DNA of 12,368 nucleotides from JAYXXU01 sp049301135 (GTDB lineage: Bacteria > Pseudomonadota > Gammaproteobacteria > Pseudomonadales > Moraxellaceae): contig JBAQKP010000143.1 of NCBI GenBank assembly GCA_049301135.1, positions 1-12,368 on the forward strand, written 5' to 3'. A model generated the notes under the pieces. That model was not told the origin of the DNA, did not search any database, and saw only the letters and a program-made list of their open reading frames with translations. How positions within the stretch are numbered: position 1 is the first letter of the stretch; every line of letters starts with the position of its first letter. Positions 1-6,157 of this stretch are shown here, piece by piece. The translations under genes were made by a program, and so were the position numbers.

Positions 1-153
1 GGGTATGAGCAAGACTGCGAAAAATATAACTGGGCGACATCTCACGGTTTCCTCGTTCTGCGCTACACAACTGCGCAAGTCAATTCGGGTATGGCACTCG
101 AAGGGATTTTAACGACCTTAAAAAACATCGGAGATGTCAGAGATGGCTCATAG
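1..153 (+). CDS. Partial CDS, C-terminal end of a small phage nuclease-like protein
   Basis: The first frame is open from the window edge to a TAG stop at 151-153 and gives 50 residues; the start lies outside the window. The visible part carries DCEKYNWA followed by GFLVLRYTTAQVNSG. A D-x-E-K-x-N-x-A helix followed by a strand of the type G(W/F)xVLR(F/Y)T and then V-x-S-G resembles the C-terminal half of small phage PD-(D/E)XK nucleases (VRR-NUC/DUF559-like). That match is from memory and the catalytic core is not in view, so the function is tentative. The gene overlaps the start of the antiterminator gene, as expected for the last genes of an early or middle operon where recombination or resolvase-type nucleases are common. 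I am confident that it is coding and much less sure of the nuclease call. Confidence 0.6.
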   Translation, partial: GYEQDCEKYNWATSHGFLVLRYTTAQVNSGMALEGILTTLKNIGDVRDGS

Positions 154-868
154 TCTTGAGTTAATTACACGTTTGAACACTAAGCACCAGCAATACCAAA
201 TGGGACGCGGTGGCACCACAGAACTGACTTGGGATGCAATTGCAGCGGCAACATGCGGGCTGTCGCGTACTCACTTACTGCTGCTGCACATGCTACGCGG
301 TGGCGCAACGTCAGATGAGCGCATGGAGTTTCGCGGCTGGCTGAATGATCTGGTTTTGCGCAAGATTCAGGATGGCCGCAAAAAGCCACGGCGCGGGCTG
401 ACTGTCGAGGATGTTGCAGCTGGAGTGACCACCATCGCGCTGTACTCGTATCTGCATGCTGCTGGCCAATGTGATTTTTGCGGTGGTGATGGTCTGGTTG
501 CATCGCTCAGTGCAAAGAAAATCGAAGACCTTGCAAAGAAATTATCGTCAGATGGTCGGCTCACCAAAGGCTCAAAGCTCGAGCTCAAGAATCCAGACAT
601 GGAAGATTGCCGTCACTGTCGTGGTACCGGCGTTCAGTCGTGGCCGTTTCGCGCTCGGTTGCAGATGGCAGGTTGGCTGAATACCACATCGAATGTCGGA
701 CCTGTACAGCCAAAAATGACCGAGGATAGCTACCGCATGTCATGGAACGAGTATGAGCTTCTGGCATTTTCTGCAATCAAAATGGTTGAGAAGCAGGCCG
801 AGGATTGGTTGCTTTGGCACCTTGGTCTAGTAGACGATGACGACACCAAAGCGGTTTATATCGACTGA
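143..868 (+). CDS. Q-type late antitermination protein with DnaJ-like zinc motif
   Basis: Encodes about 241 residues that look like a phage Q antiterminator (Antiterm/phage 82 Q type). Such proteins bind at the late promoter, load onto RNA polymerase and let it ignore terminators. Two CxxC pairs are visible: CDFCGGDG (Cys110, Cys113) and CRHCRGTG (Cys156, Cys159), both with the CxxCxGxG pattern of DnaJ-type zinc fingers, as in phage 82 Q. A tryptophan- and acid-rich helical C-terminus follows. An in-frame ATG at 134 is possible, but GGAG at 130-133 abuts it; the same GGAG sits 9 bases before the ATG at 143, so I chose 143. The gene overlaps the preceding nuclease-like gene. A promoter and two intrinsic terminators follow within 125 bases, which is exactly where a Q protein would act. 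The family call rests on the motif and the context. Confidence 0.8.
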   Translation: MAHSLELITRLNTKHQQYQMGRGGTTELTWDAIAAATCGLSRTHLLLLHMLRGGATSDERMEFRGWLNDLVLRKIQDGRKKPRRGLTVEDVAAGVTTIALYSYLHAAGQCDFCGGDGLVASLSAKKIEDLAKKLSSDGRLTKGSKLELKNPDMEDCRHCRGTGVQSWPFRARLQMAGWLNTTSNVGPVQPKMTEDSYRMSWNEYELLAFSAIKMVEKQAEDWLLWHLGLVDDDDTKAVYID

Positions 869-871
869 CGC

Positions 872-900
872 TTGACCTTATTTCGCCAAAGGTGTATGTT
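872..900 (+). promoter_or_regulatory. Candidate late promoter (pR'-like) just downstream of the antiterminator gene
   Basis: TTGACC at 872-877 is separated by exactly 17 bases from TATGTT at 895-900. This matches the sigma70 -35 box at 5 of 6 positions and the -10 box at 4 of 6. The -35 box begins four bases after the stop codon of the Q-like gene. Initiation would be expected near 907, only a few bases before the first terminator hairpin. In lambdoid phages the late promoter lies directly behind Q and is followed by a terminator, so position and order support the call. The Q-binding element itself cannot be recognised by eye. Confidence 0.6.
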
Positions 901-914
901 TTTCCCATCCTTCG

Positions 915-957
915 AAATCCGCCCAAATATCAATATCGGCGGATTTTTGCGTTTTTA
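915..957 (+). terminator. Intrinsic terminator 1 of the late leader
   Basis: A perfect 9-base-pair stem pairs AAATCCGCC at 915-923 with GGCGGATTT at 938-946 around a 14-base loop. It is followed by a T-rich tract (TTTTTGCGTTTTT, 944-956). It lies only about 10-40 bases after the predicted late start site, as expected for a tR'-like terminator that a Q protein overrides. It could also serve as the stop for early transcription coming through the Q gene. Confidence 0.75.
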
Positions 958-958
958 G

Positions 959-990
959 ACCCTGATTGCTCACGCAGTCGGGGTTTTTTT
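959..990 (+). terminator. Intrinsic terminator 2 of the late leader
   Basis: ACCCTGATTGC at 959-969 pairs with GCAGTCGGGGT at 974-984 in an 11-base-pair stem with two G-T wobbles. The loop is the tetranucleotide TCAC, followed by seven Ts at 984-990. This is a textbook intrinsic terminator. It stands 12 bases behind the first hairpin, so together they form a tandem stop ahead of all the late genes. Confidence 0.85.
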
Positions 991-1201
991 ATGGCCGGAT
1001 TAAGACCCATGCGATTCAACGGACTGGATTGCATGCGTGTTGATCTGGTGAACATCCCTATCTTTCGTGGGTTCGAGTCTGATGGTGTTGTGAGCAGGAA
1101 CGCCAGATCAACAATCCTTTCCAAGCGCTGGTCAGTGCTGTTTTTTGGCCGGTGTTTTTTTATTTGTTTTGAATTTTTTTACTCTATAAAAAGGGGCTGC
1201 T
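991..1201 (+). other. Untranslated late leader containing a long inverted repeat
   Basis: I see no convincing gene in this stretch between the tandem terminators and the methyltransferase gene. An open frame that crosses it also runs through both terminators and lacks a ribosome site. The first part holds an inverted repeat (listed separately). The last 60 bases are very T-rich, with several runs of six or seven Ts, and end in AAGGGG at 1191-1196, the ribosome site of the next gene. AGCGC at 1124-1128 and GTGCT at 1135-1139, followed by six Ts at 1141-1146, could form a weak third terminator. Confidence 0.6.
1038..1113 (+). repeat. Inverted repeat with 13-base arms, possible structured leader RNA
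   Basis: TGTTGATCTGGTG at 1038-1050 is the reverse complement of CGCCAGATCAACA at 1101-1113 except for one position, which would be a G-T wobble in RNA. The arms enclose exactly 50 bases. As RNA this gives a 13-base-pair stem closing a 50-base domain. As DNA it could be a pair of binding sites for a protein. It does not look like a terminator because no T tract follows the right arm directly. Confidence 0.6.
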
Positions 1202-2692
1202 GTGAATCAAATTAAAAACCGCTCTATCGAATCCCTGATTCCTTACGTCAACAACGCCCGCACTCACAGTGACGAACAGGTGGCGATGATTGCCGCCAGT
1301 CTGCGCGAATTTGGCTGGACAAACCCGATTCTGATCGACAGTGAAGGCGGTGTGATTGCTGGTCATGGTCGCTTACTCGCTGCGCGCAAAATCTTGGACG
1401 CGGGCGCAAGTGCTGCGCATTGGGACGACCCTAGACTGGTTCCGGTGCTTGAGTTGTCGCACATGACGGACGCACAAAAACGCGCTTACGTCATCGCAGA
1501 CAACAAACTGGCCGAACGTGCAGGCTGGGACACTGAGCTGCTGTGCTTAGAGCTTGGCGGCCTGCGTGATGATGGTTTTGATTTGGGCTTGATTGGTTTT
1601 GATCCGGTCGATCTGGATAGCCTGTTGGGTGGTGCTGATATTGAGTTGGGCGGTGATGGTTCTGGTAGCGGCGCTGCCGATTCTGCAAGTGAGTCACTGG
1701 CTGACCGCTTCATGATTCCGCCGTTTAGCGTGCTGAATGCCCGTGAGGGATGGTGGCAAGAGCGCAAGCGGGCATGGCTGGCAATGGGCATCAATAGCGC
1801 GGATGGGCGGGACGACAAACTGACCTACTCGAACAGCGCGAAGCCCCCAGCGTTTTACGAACTGCGCAACCAAATGCGGGCAGTCACCGGCGTCGATCCG
1901 ACATGGGACGAAGTGAACGCCGAAGCCGACAAGCGCGGCATGTTGTCGGCTGCTGTCAGCGGTACCAGTATTTTTGACCCAGTGCTTTGTGAATTGGCCT
2001 ATCGCTGGTTCAGTCCTGTTGGCGGTTTGATTCTAGACCCGTTTTCAGGCGGCAGTGTGCGCGGAATCGTGGCAGCAAAGCTAGGCCGTCAATATGTGGG
2101 CTGTGACTTGCGGCCTGAGCAGATTCAGGCCAACCGCGATCAGTGGGATCGGTTGTGCGGTCAGTCGGCAGGTGATGACAATGAGTTTGCACCCGTCTGG
2201 CATTGCGGCGACTCACGCCAGATCGACAAGCACGCCTCAGGCACTCAGGCTGATCTTGTTTTTAGCTGTCCGCCTTATGCAGACCTTGAGGTCTACAGCG
2301 AGGATCCAAGCGACTTGTCCACCATGTCCTACGCTGATTTTTTGGCAGCGTACCGCGAGATCATCGCCAAGTCTGTGGCCATGCTTAAGCCTGATCGGTT
2401 TGCCTGCTTTGTCGTTGGTGATGTCCGCGACAAAAAGGGGTTTTACTACAACTTCGTTGGCGACACGGTGCAGGCGTTTGTGGATGCTGCGGCGCAGTAC
2501 TACAACGAGGGGATATTGGTCACACAGGCCGGTTCTCTGGCGATTCGCGCCGGTCGGACATTTGCCGCAACTCGCAAGCTCGGGAAGACTCACCAAAATA
2601 TCTTGGTGTTTTGCAAGGGCGACCCGAAACGTGCAACTGAAGCGTGCGGGGTGGTCGATGTTTCAGGGCTAGAAGAATTAGATCAGGAGTAA
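1202..2692 (+). CDS. ParB-like domain fused to a DNA methyltransferase
   Basis: Encodes 496 residues from a GTG start with AAGGGG 5 bases upstream. Residues about 8-110 form a ParB/Srx-like N-terminal domain: SIESLIPYVNNARTH, then VIAGHGRLLAA (GHGR at 54-57). A linker with PPFSVLNAREGWWQERKRAW (173-192) follows, a segment I know from similar phage fusions. The C-terminal half is an AdoMet-dependent amino-methyltransferase: motif I-like LDPFSGG at 278-284, YVGCDL at 298-303, and the catalytic motif SCPPY at 355-359, of the kind seen in N4-cytosine and N6-adenine enzymes. Motif I precedes the catalytic motif and no separate target-recognition domain is obvious. It probably modifies phage DNA late in infection, giving protection from host restriction. 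It is the first gene behind the late leader, and its last 10 bases overlap a gene on the opposite strand. The target sequence cannot be read from the DNA. Confidence 0.9.
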   Translation: MNQIKNRSIESLIPYVNNARTHSDEQVAMIAASLREFGWTNPILIDSEGGVIAGHGRLLAARKILDAGASAAHWDDPRLVPVLELSHMTDAQKRAYVIADNKLAERAGWDTELLCLELGGLRDDGFDLGLIGFDPVDLDSLLGGADIELGGDGSGSGAADSASESLADRFMIPPFSVLNAREGWWQERKRAWLAMGINSADGRDDKLTYSNSAKPPAFYELRNQMRAVTGVDPTWDEVNAEADKRGMLSAAVSGTSIFDPVLCELAYRWFSPVGGLILDPFSGGSVRGIVAAKLGRQYVGCDLRPEQIQANRDQWDRLCGQSAGDDNEFAPVWHCGDSRQIDKHASGTQADLVFSCPPYADLEVYSEDPSDLSTMSYADFLAAYREIIAKSVAMLKPDRFACFVVGDVRDKKGFYYNFVGDTVQAFVDAAAQYYNEGILVTQAGSLAIRAGRTFAATRKLGKTHQNILVFCKGDPKRATEACGVVDVSGLEELDQE

Positions 2693-2913
2693 CGAGCCTT
2701 CAGCGCAGCAATGCCCGCTTGAATCGCCTGCTCGGTATCAACGCCAAGCTGCCGATAGAACGATGGATTCACAAGGCACTCATGGGCGCGAACGATGGCC
2801 GCTTTCTCATTGCCCAGTCGTGGAAATTTGGCGGCTAGGCTCAATGCTTGCGGCCATGATTCTTGTTGCATGAAATCGCGCAGTGTGTCGATTTTCTTGG
2901 TCGGCTGGCACAT
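2683..2913 (-). CDS. Small conserved phage protein encoded opposite to the late genes
   Basis: Encodes 76 residues from an ATG at 2913 (read leftwards) to a TGA at 2685-2683. The protein has IDTLRDFMQQESWPQALSLA, then KFPRLGNEKAAI and a C-terminus ending AGIAALKARYS. I recall this pattern (a short helical protein with FPRLG, an invariant-looking AAI and a C-terminal RY) from uncharacterised proteins beside terminase genes of other proteobacterial phages, which suggests a real gene and not a shadow. It fills a gap of nearly 300 bases that has no plus-strand gene. A longer version starting at 2994 would run over the terminase small subunit start, so the inner ATG is preferred; only a weak GAGA precedes it. 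It converges on the methyltransferase gene with a 10-base overlap. Function unknown. Confidence 0.75.
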   Translation of the reverse strand: MCQPTKKIDTLRDFMQQESWPQALSLAAKFPRLGNEKAAIVRAHECLVNPSFYRQLGVDTEQAIQAGIAALKARYS

Positions 2914-2929
2914 TTGGGCTGTCTCAGTT

Positions 2930-2949
2930 TTGGAGTAATTGGACTCTAA
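2930..2949. promoter_or_regulatory. Small hairpin or operator-like dyad between divergent genes
   Basis: TTGGAGT at 2930-2936 and ACTCTAA at 2943-2949 form a 7-base-pair dyad with one wobble around a 6-base loop. It lies between the divergent starts of the minus-strand gene (2913) and the terminase small subunit (2981), where a promoter or operator for the minus-strand gene would be expected. No good -35/-10 pair is visible on the minus strand, so the role is uncertain. Confidence 0.3.
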
Positions 2950-2980
2950 TGCTTGTTTTGTAAGGGTTCGAGAGGTGTCT

Positions 2981-3412
2981 ATGACGATTCCCAAGAAACG
3001 GGGAAGAAAGCCATTCGAGCCGACTGAAAAGGACCGTGAACTGGTTCAGCAGCTTGTCGCATTCGGCACGCCGCAGGAGCAAATTTGCACGCTGGTCAAA
3101 GGTGCCAACGGCAAACCCATCAGCAAGCCAACGCTGATTCGCCACTTTAGAACCGAGCTTGACCAAGGCGCGGTCGTGGCCAACGTCAAAGTTGCCCAGA
3201 ACCTGTACCGGATTGCGACTGGCAGTAGTGGCGGCTCTGTGACTGCTGCAATCTTTTGGCTCAAGACACGGGCAGGGTGGCGCGACAACGTGGCCACGTT
3301 TGGTGCTGGTGATGGCGAGGATGATATTCCGCTGAGCGTCGAGGTTCGGGTGGTTGACGCGAGGAAAAAACAGAATGGCAAAGCGAGTGGAGAGGATCAG
3401 CCCGACACTTAA
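2981..3412 (+). CDS. Terminase small subunit
   Basis: Encodes 143 residues. The start is the ATG at 2981, preceded by AGAGGTG at about 2970-2976; an upstream in-frame TTG lacks a ribosome site. The protein begins with a basic stretch (KKRGRK), then EPTEKDRELVQQLVAFGTPQ and KPISKPTLIRHFRTEL. This is a helix-turn-helix arrangement typical of small terminase subunits, which recognise the packaging site on phage DNA. The following ATGSSGG and AAIFWLKTRAGWRD are, from memory, conserved in small terminase subunits of this group and would be in the oligomerisation region. Length fits the family. The gene overlaps the large subunit by 38 bases in another frame, which suggests coupled translation. The order small then large terminase then portal strongly supports the call. 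Confidence 0.85.
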   Translation: MTIPKKRGRKPFEPTEKDRELVQQLVAFGTPQEQICTLVKGANGKPISKPTLIRHFRTELDQGAVVANVKVAQNLYRIATGSSGGSVTAAIFWLKTRAGWRDNVATFGAGDGEDDIPLSVEVRVVDARKKQNGKASGEDQPDT

Positions 3413-4703
3413 CGTTCCACAGTCTGAATTTTTGGCCTTGACGTTTAAATTTAAGGCGTTTGTCGCCGGGTTCGGCAGCGGGAAAACTTGGGTCGGCTGT
3501 GCTGGTATCTGCCAGCATTTCTGGCGACATCCAACAATTACCGCTGGATACTTTGCTCCAACTTACCCACAGATCAGGGATATTTTTTACCCAACCATTG
3601 AGGAGTGCGCCCATGACTGGGGCTTTCGGGTAGACATCAAAGTGTCGGACAAGGAGGTTCATTTTTATCGTGGCAAGGCTTATCGCGGCACGGTGATCTG
3701 TCGAAGCATGGAAAATCCAGCTTCGATTATCGGCTTCAAAATTGGGCATGCTCTTGTCGACGAGCTGGACGTTCTGCCGATCCTCAAAGCTCAACTGGCA
3801 TGGCGAAAAATCATCGCTCGTATGCGCTACAAAGTGGCCGGTCTGCGAAATGGGATCGACGTGACCACCACGCCGGAAGGCTTCAAATTCGTGTATCAGC
3901 AGTTTGTGAAGCAGATCCGCGAAAAGCCGCAACTGGCGAACATGTACGGATTGCTACACGCCAGCACTTACGACAACGAAGAAAACCTGCCTGATGACTA
4001 CATCGAATCATTGCTTGAGTCGTACCCAGCGCAGTTGATCGATGCCTACCTAGACGGAAAATTCGTCAACCTCACCAGCGGCACGATTTACGTTGGCTAC
4101 AGTCGCAAGCTGAACGGCACTGAAGAAACCGTACAGCAGGGCGAGCCGCTGTTTATTGGCATGGACTTCAACGTGGGCAAAATGGCTGCCGTCACTCACG
4201 TCAAGCGCTTGGGAATGCCGCATGCAGTCGATGAAATCATCAACGCCTATGACACGCCTGACATCATCAAAAAGATCAAGGAGCGGTACTGGCTGTGGGA
4301 TGGCAATAAGTATCACAAGACATGCGAAATCATGATTTTTCCAGATGCGTCTGGTGATTCTCGTAAATCAACCAACGCGAGCACAACCGATCTGGCCTTG
4401 CTGCGTGCTGCTGGTTTTTCAGTATCCGCGCCTGAGGCGAACCCGCCGGTCAAAGACCGGATCAATGCCATGAATGCCATGTTCTGCAATGCAGAGGGTG
4501 CGCGTCGCTATCGGGTCAATGCGTCCAAATGCCCAGTTTATGCCGAGTCACTTGAACAGCAGACGTGGAATGCACAGGGCGAGCCAGACAAGAAGCAAGA
4601 CAACGACCACCCGAACGACGCGGCGGGCTACTTCATCAATCGGACCTATCCAATCATCAAACCAGTGATCGGACAGCTCACAAACATGGGGATGACTTTC
4701 TGA
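3375..4703 (+). CDS. Terminase large subunit (packaging ATPase and nuclease)
   Basis: Encodes 442 residues from the ATG at 3375 with GAGGA at 3361-3365; an earlier TTG at 3354 is less likely. The N-terminal ATPase shows Walker A GFGSGKT (32-38), Walker B ALVDE (126-130, with Asp129 and Glu130) and a coupling-type motif DVTTTPEG (162-169). The C-terminal RNase H-like nuclease shows acidic residues in IGMDFNVG (Asp264), FPDASGD (Asp324) and DHPNDAAGYF (Asp415). The enzyme forms a motor at the portal, pumps DNA into the procapsid and cuts it when the head is full. The start lies inside the small subunit gene, and the stop overlaps the portal start (TGATG). All expected motifs are present and length is normal, so the gene looks intact. 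Confidence 0.95.
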   Translation: MAKRVERISPTLNVPQSEFLALTFKFKAFVAGFGSGKTWVGCAGICQHFWRHPTITAGYFAPTYPQIRDIFYPTIEECAHDWGFRVDIKVSDKEVHFYRGKAYRGTVICRSMENPASIIGFKIGHALVDELDVLPILKAQLAWRKIIARMRYKVAGLRNGIDVTTTPEGFKFVYQQFVKQIREKPQLANMYGLLHASTYDNEENLPDDYIESLLESYPAQLIDAYLDGKFVNLTSGTIYVGYSRKLNGTEETVQQGEPLFIGMDFNVGKMAAVTHVKRLGMPHAVDEIINAYDTPDIIKKIKERYWLWDGNKYHKTCEIMIFPDASGDSRKSTNASTTDLALLRAAGFSVSAPEANPPVKDRINAMNAMFCNAEGARRYRVNASKCPVYAESLEQQTWNAQGEPDKKQDNDHPNDAAGYFINRTYPIIKPVIGQLTNMGMTF

Positions 4704-6157
4704 TGTCAGTCACTACACATCATCCGCTTTATGCAGCAAGTCTTGAGCGCTGGCGCTTGGTCGATGACGTTTGCGCAGGCGAAGAAATCGTCAAAGAAAA
4801 AGGCGTTGATTATCTGCCGATGTCGAACCCGCTTGATCAGTCGGACGAGAACAAAGCACGGTACAGACAGTACAAATTCCGCGCTGTGTTGTACGAAGCG
4901 ACTGGCAACACGCTGGACGGGTTGATTGGTGCAGCGTATCGGGTCGATCCGACTTTGGTTGTGCCTGATGAATTGGCCTATCTCGGCGATGATGCAGACG
5001 GTACAGGCGTTTCGATCTATCAGCAGTCGCAGCGCTGCCTTGCTGAACTGCTCAAAAAAGGGCGTGGCGGGTTGTTGGTTGATATGCCACCCGTTAACGG
5101 CACGCTGACAGTTGCACAGCAGCAGGCGCAAAACATCCGCGCTCAAGTCATATTTTTTGATGCGCGGCAGGTGATCAACTGGCGCACAACACGGGTCGGC
5201 AGTAAGCACATGCTGTCACTGGTGGTCATCGCTGAAACTGCCCAGCAAATCTCTGATGATGATTTTATCTTGAATGAGATTGAGCAGTATCGGGCGTTGA
5301 AGCTGGTCGGCGGCAAGTACAAAGTCGAAATCTGGCGCAAGATGAAAAACGTGGAAACTGGCGTTGAAGCTCTGGCAATCGCGCAGGAGTATTTCCCGCT
5401 CGATGGCTCAGGTAAGCCTTGGGACATGATCCCTTTTACGTTCGTTGGTGCCACCAATAACGACATTAACCCAGACCGCGCACCGTTGTTGCGACTGGCC
5501 ACAGTCAATCTGGCGCACTATCGCAACTCGGCAGACTTCGAGCATTCGGCGTTTATCGTCGGTCAGCCGCAGCCTTGGATGAGTGGCGTTGATGACACGA
5601 CCCGCACTTTCTACAGCCTGCCTGAAAACAAAATGAAAATTGGTTCAGGCTTCCCGATCATGCTGCCGCCAGGTGGTCAATTTGCGTTTGCCCAGCCATC
5701 GCCAAACACGCTCATCGAGCGGGCAATGGATCGGAAAGAAAACCAGATGATCGCGCTTGGTGCGCGTTTGGTTCAGGCCGGTACCGTCGCCAAGACTGCA
5801 ACCGAATCGCGTGGTGATCAGCGGGTGCAGCATTCGGTGTTGTCGCTGTGTGTCGCAAATATGAGCGAGGCCTATACGCACTGTCTGGGTTGGGTCGCGC
5901 GGTTTATGAAGGTCGTGCCTAAAGATGATATGGCCTATTCGGTGAATCAGGACTACACCGAAACCAATCTTGATCCACAGGCATTGGCTCAGGTTATCCA
6001 GTCATGGCAACAGGGCTTGCTGCCCAAGACTGATGCTTGGCAGTACATGCGCAAGGTCGGTCTGATTCGGTCTGACAAGCCTGATAAAGATATTGAGGGC
6101 GAGCTTGACGCAGAGATGGCCGGTGGGGGTTTGAATGAGCCAGCAGCAGTTACTTGA
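4703..6157 (+). CDS. Portal protein, DUF4055 family
   Basis: Encodes 484 residues from the ATG at 4703, which shares bases with the terminase stop. The frame stays open further upstream, but that part is a shadow of the terminase gene. The N-terminus (HHPLYAASLERWRLVDDVCA, then YLPMSNP and YRQYKFRAVLYEATGNTLDG) is what I know from DUF4055 proteins, which act as portals in phages of this gene order. The portal ring sits at one vertex of the head, is the docking site of the terminase, and is the channel for DNA entry and exit. Later segments such as the one around FEHSAFIVGQPQPWMSG and an acidic C-terminus fit. The end overlaps the minor head protein gene by 23 bases. Confidence 0.9.
   Translation: MSVTTHHPLYAASLERWRLVDDVCAGEEIVKEKGVDYLPMSNPLDQSDENKARYRQYKFRAVLYEATGNTLDGLIGAAYRVDPTLVVPDELAYLGDDADGTGVSIYQQSQRCLAELLKKGRGGLLVDMPPVNGTLTVAQQQAQNIRAQVIFFDARQVINWRTTRVGSKHMLSLVVIAETAQQISDDDFILNEIEQYRALKLVGGKYKVEIWRKMKNVETGVEALAIAQEYFPLDGSGKPWDMIPFTFVGATNNDINPDRAPLLRLATVNLAHYRNSADFEHSAFIVGQPQPWMSGVDDTTRTFYSLPENKMKIGSGFPIMLPPGGQFAFAQPSPNTLIERAMDRKENQMIALGARLVQAGTVAKTATESRGDQRVQHSVLSLCVANMSEAYTHCLGWVARFMKVVPKDDMAYSVNQDYTETNLDPQALAQVIQSWQQGLLPKTDAWQYMRKVGLIRSDKPDKDIEGELDAEMAGGGLNEPAAVT

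Noticed and set aside
1060..1105. tRNA-like segment (GGGTTCGAGTC resembles a T-arm, with a CCA nearby)
   Set aside because: The five bases on either side of TTCGAGT do not pair, no acceptor stem or anticodon arm can be drawn, and the CCA belongs to the right arm of the inverted repeat.
1163..1190. Promoter with TATAAA at 1185-1190 before the methyltransferase gene
   Set aside because: No good -35 box at a proper distance, and a start near 1197 would leave the ribosome site AAGGGG outside the transcript.
892..1215. Open frame of 107 codons on the plus strand across the late leader
   Set aside because: It runs through both intrinsic terminators, starts with GTG in the promoter -10 region without a ribosome site, overlaps the methyltransferase start and has a protein composition with no recognisable pattern.
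2094..2672. Plus-strand open frame of 192 codons in another frame of the methyltransferase
   Set aside because: It is rich in Arg, Ser, Thr and Leu as expected for a shifted frame and covers the catalytic region of the real gene.
3261..3932. Minus-strand open frame of 223 codons
   Set aside because: It lies opposite the terminase small and large subunit genes, whose motifs are clear; it has no ribosome site or recognisable domain and is a shadow.
4565..4702. Upstream extension of the portal frame
   Set aside because: Translated residues are a shifted-frame reading of the terminase end; the ATG at 4703 with the TGATG overlap is the natural start.
4706..5209. Minus-strand open frame of 167 codons
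   Set aside because: Shadow of the portal gene; no support from ribosome site or protein pattern.
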